Positions 60,493-64,000 of a DNA stretch of 64,000 nt are shown one piece after another (positions within the stretch are counted from its first letter, which is position 1; the number at the start of each line of letters is the position of its first letter). Source of the stretch: Clostridiales bacterium (GTDB taxonomy: Bacteria; Bacillota; Clostridia; Christensenellales; Aristaeellaceae); the NCBI GenBank assembly GCA_012837965.1, contig DUQF01000027.1, forward strand, positions 35,491 through 99,490. The letters run 5' to 3'. The position numbers and the translations under genes were made by a program. The notes under the pieces were generated by a model that was not told the DNA's origin, made no database searches, and saw only the letters and a list, made by a program, of their open reading frames with translations.

Positions 60493-62250
60493 CTATTCAG
60501 GCATGTTCTGTACAATAATGTTTTCTCTGCCGACAAGGTTAGACAACAGTGAAATATCATCTTCAATTCGCCGCTTGCGCATTTCTTTTTCGTCGGGTGG
60601 CAGGGAACAATGGGCGCGGAAACCGACGGGTTTACCCATAAGGTTTGAAAGTGCCTTTTCAATGGTTTGACGCTTATCATCACTATTAAGCATATTGCAA
60701 ATAAAGTCATTGCCCACTTCCAGGCGGAGGAAGAAGGTTTCTTTTCGGTATCCGTCGTACCTGCCTTGGTTAATCAAGCTATGAAGACTCGGCTCTTGCT
60801 GTGCAAGCAGTTTGAGGAATTTGTTCCAAGCTTCTTCATGTTCCGGTTTTTTTGTTTTGCTATCAACCTTTGCTTCTTTTGAAACCTGCTTACTGTTGTC
60901 TGACAAAGGAAGGATACTAACTTGCTCACCTGTTTTTTGATTGGACCCGGCTTCATTTGCGGGAGGAGTTTCTTCAATCAGACTCTCATTTGCGGGCGAT
61001 GGCGTTTCTTTTATCGTTTCCTCTGTGCTGCTGGCACTGTCAACCATCACTTTTTCTTTGCCCGGCTCATCTTTCAAAGTTATTGTTTCCATAATAATTT
61101 CTTCTTTGGGTGTAGGGGGAACTTTGCCGCGTTTGAGCGCTTCTTCAATTTTGGCAATTCTGGCAGAAAGTTGCAAGCCATCGTTTTCTTTTTTTTGTAG
61201 GCATGCACGCAGCGAAAATAAATCGAGCACCGCCCGAGGAGACTGAGCAAGGCGCGCCTGTTGTTCGGTACGAAGAGACAGATCAAGCAGGTAGCTTAGG
61301 TGCTGGAGGTTGGTTTTTTGCGCAAGCTGTTTTAATTGTTTTTCATCCTGCCCGGCAACCTTCGCGCCAAGCAGGGCGGCAATGAGATTACGGATACTGC
61401 GGGAAACATCGCGCAAAAATGCCAACATATCTTTGCCGGCTGCCATCAGTTCATCACATTTTTGAATGGCAAGGGCGGCGTCGCAATGAATCAGTGCACT
61501 TAAATAGTCGAATAGAAACTCCGCGTTTACGGCACCCAGCGCGTCACGTACCTGGTTTACATCCAGACGCTTTTGATCTCCAAGGGCGCTATCCATCAGG
61601 CTCCATGCGTCACGCATACTCCCTTCGGCATTAACGGCGATTAGCTCCAACGCTTCTTCATCGGCAGTTAAACCGTCAACCAAGGCAAGCTTCAGGTGTT
61701 CAGCAATCTCTTCACTGGTAATACGCCTAAAGTCAAAGCGCTGACAGCGGGATAAAATAGTTGCCGGCAATTTTTGGCTTTCGGTAGTCGCGAGAATAAA
61801 AATCATATACTCCGGCGGTTCTTCCAAGGTTTTAAGCAGGGCGTTGAAGGCAGCGTTTGACAGCATGTGTACTTCATCGATGATATATACTTTATACTTT
61901 TGGTTTTGTGGCGGATAATTCACCCGATCCAGCATTTCCCGTATTTCTTCGACCCTGGAATTGGATGCTGCGTCCATTTCAAATACATCAAGGGAGGCTT
62001 CTTTGAGAATGGTTTGACAGTTGATACATTCAAGGCAAGGGTTGCCGTGGTCGGGATTGGGACAATTGGCAGCCATTGCCATGATGCGGGCGGCGCTTGT
62101 TTTGCCGGTTCCACGGGTACCGCAAAAAAGGTAAGCATGACCAATTCGACCCGAAGCCACTTGATTGCGCAGGGTGCGAACGATGGCGTCTTGTCCAACC
62201 ATTTGGCTGAAAGTAAGGGGACGGTATGCACGGTAAAGGGATTGAACCAT
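60493..62250 (-). CDS. dnaX: DNA polymerase III subunits gamma/tau
   Basis: 585 residues. Walker A GTRGTGKTSAAR near 45, four zinc cysteines (CPNPDHGNPCLECINC), Walker B VYIIDEVHMLS near 116, SRC motif ILSRCQRF. A Glu/Pro/Lys-rich linker (about 370-480) and tau C-terminal domain follow. Clamp-loader motor subunit. ATG at 62250 has AAAGGAG upstream. An A8 run near codon 352 could give a short gamma form. Confidence 0.95.
   Translation of the reverse strand: MVQSLYRAYRPLTFSQMVGQDAIVRTLRNQVASGRIGHAYLFCGTRGTGKTSAARIMAMAANCPNPDHGNPCLECINCQTILKEASLDVFEMDAASNSRVEEIREMLDRVNYPPQNQKYKVYIIDEVHMLSNAAFNALLKTLEEPPEYMIFILATTESQKLPATILSRCQRFDFRRITSEEIAEHLKLALVDGLTADEEALELIAVNAEGSMRDAWSLMDSALGDQKRLDVNQVRDALGAVNAEFLFDYLSALIHCDAALAIQKCDELMAAGKDMLAFLRDVSRSIRNLIAALLGAKVAGQDEKQLKQLAQKTNLQHLSYLLDLSLRTEQQARLAQSPRAVLDLFSLRACLQKKENDGLQLSARIAKIEEALKRGKVPPTPKEEIIMETITLKDEPGKEKVMVDSASSTEETIKETPSPANESLIEETPPANEAGSNQKTGEQVSILPLSDNSKQVSKEAKVDSKTKKPEHEEAWNKFLKLLAQQEPSLHSLINQGRYDGYRKETFFLRLEVGNDFICNMLNSDDKRQTIEKALSNLMGKPVGFRAHCSLPPDEKEMRKRRIEDDISLLSNLVGRENIIVQNMPE
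61189..61196 (-). other. A8 slippery run in dnaX
   Basis: On the minus strand, eight A after CTAC, in frame CAA AAA AAA GAA. Gain of one base puts ribosomes in a frame that ends after about 14 codons. The product would be near 366 residues, the size of a gamma-like form ending after domain III. Confidence 0.45.
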
Positions 62251-62266
62251 AAATACTCCTTTGAAT

Positions 62267-63139
62267 TTAGACTTCTTGATTGAAGCGGTGGAAGCCTTCG
62301 CCCAATGTTTCATGAGCGTCGGTGATAAACATAAACGCATCTTGGTCCATATCGTGAACCAAAGTTTTTAAGCGGGTGACTTCCATGCGTCCTACAACGC
62401 ATAGCAACATTTTGAGGGGATTACCGGTATATCCGCCTTGGCCGTCAAGTAAAGTACAGCCACGTTCCATGGTGGTCATGATCTCATTAGCAATTTCTTT
62501 ATATTTACTGGAAATCACATAGCAAACTTTATCGCTTTCAAGACCTGATAAGACCACGTCAATCGTACGCGCGGAAATGTAAACGGCCACCATTGCATAG
62601 AGAGCCGCTTCCATGCTGATGGTAAAAGCTGAAATAAGCACAACAATACCGTCAAACATAAACAGAAACATACTAACGGAAATATCAGCAAATCTATTGT
62701 GCAGCATTCTGGCGAGCATATCGCTGCCGCCGGTGGTGGCGCTACCTCGGAGGATAATGCCAAGACCAATGCCCGCAAGCACGCCGCCAAAGATGGAGGC
62801 CATGAGGGGATTTAGCGTTACGGGTTCGAGCGGCGAAAACAGGTCGATCGCCAGAGAGAAAATAATTGTTGCTACGAATGTACGAAAAACAAAACGCTTA
62901 CCCATGGCTCGATAGCCCATTACAAACAGCGGAACGTTTAACGCAAGGCTGGTGATACCGACAGGAACTCCAAACAAATGATGCAGGATTGTTCCAAGAC
63001 CGGTTACGCCGCCGGGGGCGATAGCGTTTGGTACAAGAAACAACGGATAAGATAACGCAGCCAATAAACAGCCAACGACAATTTTAGCATAGTCTTTGAT
63101 TTGTCTACGAAAGGTAAGCGCACGATACCAAGCGAACAT
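62267..63139 (-). CDS. yitT: YitT-family membrane protein (DUF161/DUF2179)
   Basis: 290 residues. Five to six membrane helices with repeats such as GGVTGLGTILHHLFG and GSATTGGSDMLARMLH, then a cytoplasmic DUF2179 domain (TMERGCTLLDGQGGYTG). Function unknown; widespread in Bacillota. Sixteen bases before dnaX, with which it may be co-transcribed. Confidence 0.9.
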   Translation of the reverse strand: MFAWYRALTFRRQIKDYAKIVVGCLLAALSYPLFLVPNAIAPGGVTGLGTILHHLFGVPVGITSLALNVPLFVMGYRAMGKRFVFRTFVATIIFSLAIDLFSPLEPVTLNPLMASIFGGVLAGIGLGIILRGSATTGGSDMLARMLHNRFADISVSMFLFMFDGIVVLISAFTISMEAALYAMVAVYISARTIDVVLSGLESDKVCYVISSKYKEIANEIMTTMERGCTLLDGQGGYTGNPLKMLLCVVGRMEVTRLKTLVHDMDQDAFMFITDAHETLGEGFHRFNQEV

Positions 63140-63228
63140 TGGTGTTCCCCCTGTACATTTAATATATCACACAGGTGCATTATATCACAGTTCATACTTG
63201 TTGGGTAGGTCTTTGGCCAGAAATAGGC

Positions 63229-63257
63229 GGTTGCAAGATGTGGTGGAGGATGATACA
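63229..63257 (+). promoter_or_regulatory. hpf promoter
   Basis: TTGCAA (63229-63234), 17-base spacer, TACAAT (63252-63257). Confidence 0.6.
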
Positions 63258-63303
63258 ATTAATATATCAAAAGTATGCATTAGCATATGGAAGGAGTACC
63301 TAT

Positions 63304-63843
63304 ATGAAAACGAATATCACCGCAAAAAACATGGTTGTAACACCGGCGATTACCAACCGCATCGTCAGAAAAACCGAAACGATGAGTCGTTATCTCAAGC
63401 CGGATACAGAGATGTTTGTGCGCTTGGAAAAAAAGAAAAATCGGCGCGTGGTTGAAATTACCGTACCGCTTCAGGGCGTGACTTTACGTGCCGAAGCCAC
63501 CAGTGACGATAACCTTTTTATGGGCATTGATAAGGCCTTAGCCAAACTGGAAAAGCAAATTTTAAAACACCGCACCAAACTTGCCCGTAGATTGCGTGAA
63601 GATGCCAATGTCACTGAAATTCCGGAATTTATTGAAACTTTGGGGGAAGAAGAAAAAGCGGAACGCAAGGTCGTGCGCAACAAAACTTACACGGTGCGCC
63701 CCATGTCGCTTGAAGATGCCATCCTCCAGATGGAAATGTTAGGGCACACATTTTTTGTTTATATCGATATGGATACTGAGCGTACACATGTTCTCTATTT
63801 GCGGCATGATGGTCAGCTTGGTTTGCTGGAACCGGAAGTTTAA
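63304..63843 (+). CDS. hpf: Long-form ribosome hibernation promoting factor
   Basis: 179 residues: an N-terminal YfiA/HPF domain (about 1-100) that binds the 30S decoding centre and a C-terminal dimerisation domain (YTVRPMSLEDAILQMEMLGHTFFVY). It makes 100S ribosomes in stationary phase. ATG at 63304 has AAGGAG upstream; upstream in-frame codons are noncoding. Confidence 0.95.
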   Translation: MKTNITAKNMVVTPAITNRIVRKTETMSRYLKPDTEMFVRLEKKKNRRVVEITVPLQGVTLRAEATSDDNLFMGIDKALAKLEKQILKHRTKLARRLREDANVTEIPEFIETLGEEEKAERKVVRNKTYTVRPMSLEDAILQMEMLGHTFFVYIDMDTERTHVLYLRHDGQLGLLEPEV

Positions 63844-63885
63844 GATTTTTAAAAGAGGCGCCGTTGGGCGCTTCTCAGACTGTAG

Positions 63886-63920
63886 ACAAAGTCCCAACCA
63901 TTCGCGTTGGGACTTTGTTC
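63886..63920 (+). terminator. hpf terminator
   Basis: Perfect 13-bp stem ACAAAGTCCCAAC / GTTGGGACTTTGT. A smaller GCGCC/GGCGC hairpin with TTCT lies just before it (about 63853-63874). A TATAAT at 63973-63978 suggests another gene begins beyond the window; secA follows hpf in many Bacillota. Confidence 0.8.
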
Positions 63921-64000
63921 AATGAAACCTGCAAAATCCCTTAAAAGTCAAGATCAAATCGAGGTTATATGGTATAATATAGATACAAAAACTCGAGGTA

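Noticed and set aside
62613..62915. 100-codon plus-strand frame opposite yitT
   Set aside because: Antisense to an intact membrane-protein gene with clear family motifs; no ribosome site.

Overview
The window looks like a chromosome segment of a Bacillota (Clostridia-like) bacterium. The evidence is gene order and family type: rimP-nusA-ylxR-ylxQ-infB-rbfA-nrnA-truB, rpmH-rnpA-yidD-yidC-jag, a valine T-box leader before valS, KtrAB potassium uptake, a long-form hpf, GerMN-domain proteins, and a fructosamine (frl) operon in Bacillus order. Promoters with near-consensus TTGACA/TATAAT boxes and strong GGAGG ribosome sites fit this. Genus cannot be fixed from the sequence alone.

Layout. 1-6.7 kb: radC (5' end cut by the window), a YdcF-like protein, corA with an unusual leader, a CbbX/SpoVK-type AAA+ ATPase, and the tightly overlapped prmA-rsmE-mtaB-hinT translation set. 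6.7-8.8 kb: KtrA and KtrB on the minus strand. 8.9-13.4 kb: a large surface-anchored protein, a decayed ABC exporter (ATPase and permease pseudogenes) and a small secreted protein. 13.8-29.8 kb: an accessory nutrient block holding a phosphonate/iron-type ABC transporter, a pyruvate kinase lying between two copies of a tRNA-Trp 3' end, the frlBONMD-R fructosamine operon and a ugpBAE glycerol-3-phosphate transporter. 30.3-37.6 kb: the nusA-infB operon. 37.6-41.8 kb: two regulators, an aminotransferase, a CapA-like protein and an unknown. 41.8-50.6 kb: rpmH to jag, yceD-rpmF, valS, rsmH, rsmI and an HD protein. 50.6-64 kb: yfbR and rarA, barnase/barstar, an orphan MsmX/UgpC ATPase, a BspA-like leucine-rich-repeat protein, a GerMN operon, dnaX, yitT and hpf.

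How the pieces fit. Neither frl nor ugp encodes an ATPase, so the single MsmX/UgpC-type ATPase at 53.7 kb is a good candidate to power both. The ugp and phosphonate-like operons share an upstream pattern of TTTACA repeats every 10-11 bp abutting the -35 box. This matches the PhoP box of Bacillus and points to phosphate-starvation control of both.

The most exciting signal is upstream of corA. A 14-codon leader that begins M-D-P-D-P-R-P has its own ribosome site and closely resembles the enterobacterial MgtL magnesium-sensing leader peptide. It is followed by a hairpin that buries the corA Shine-Dalgarno. This suggests a nascent-peptide magnesium switch for a CorA transporter outside the enterobacteria.
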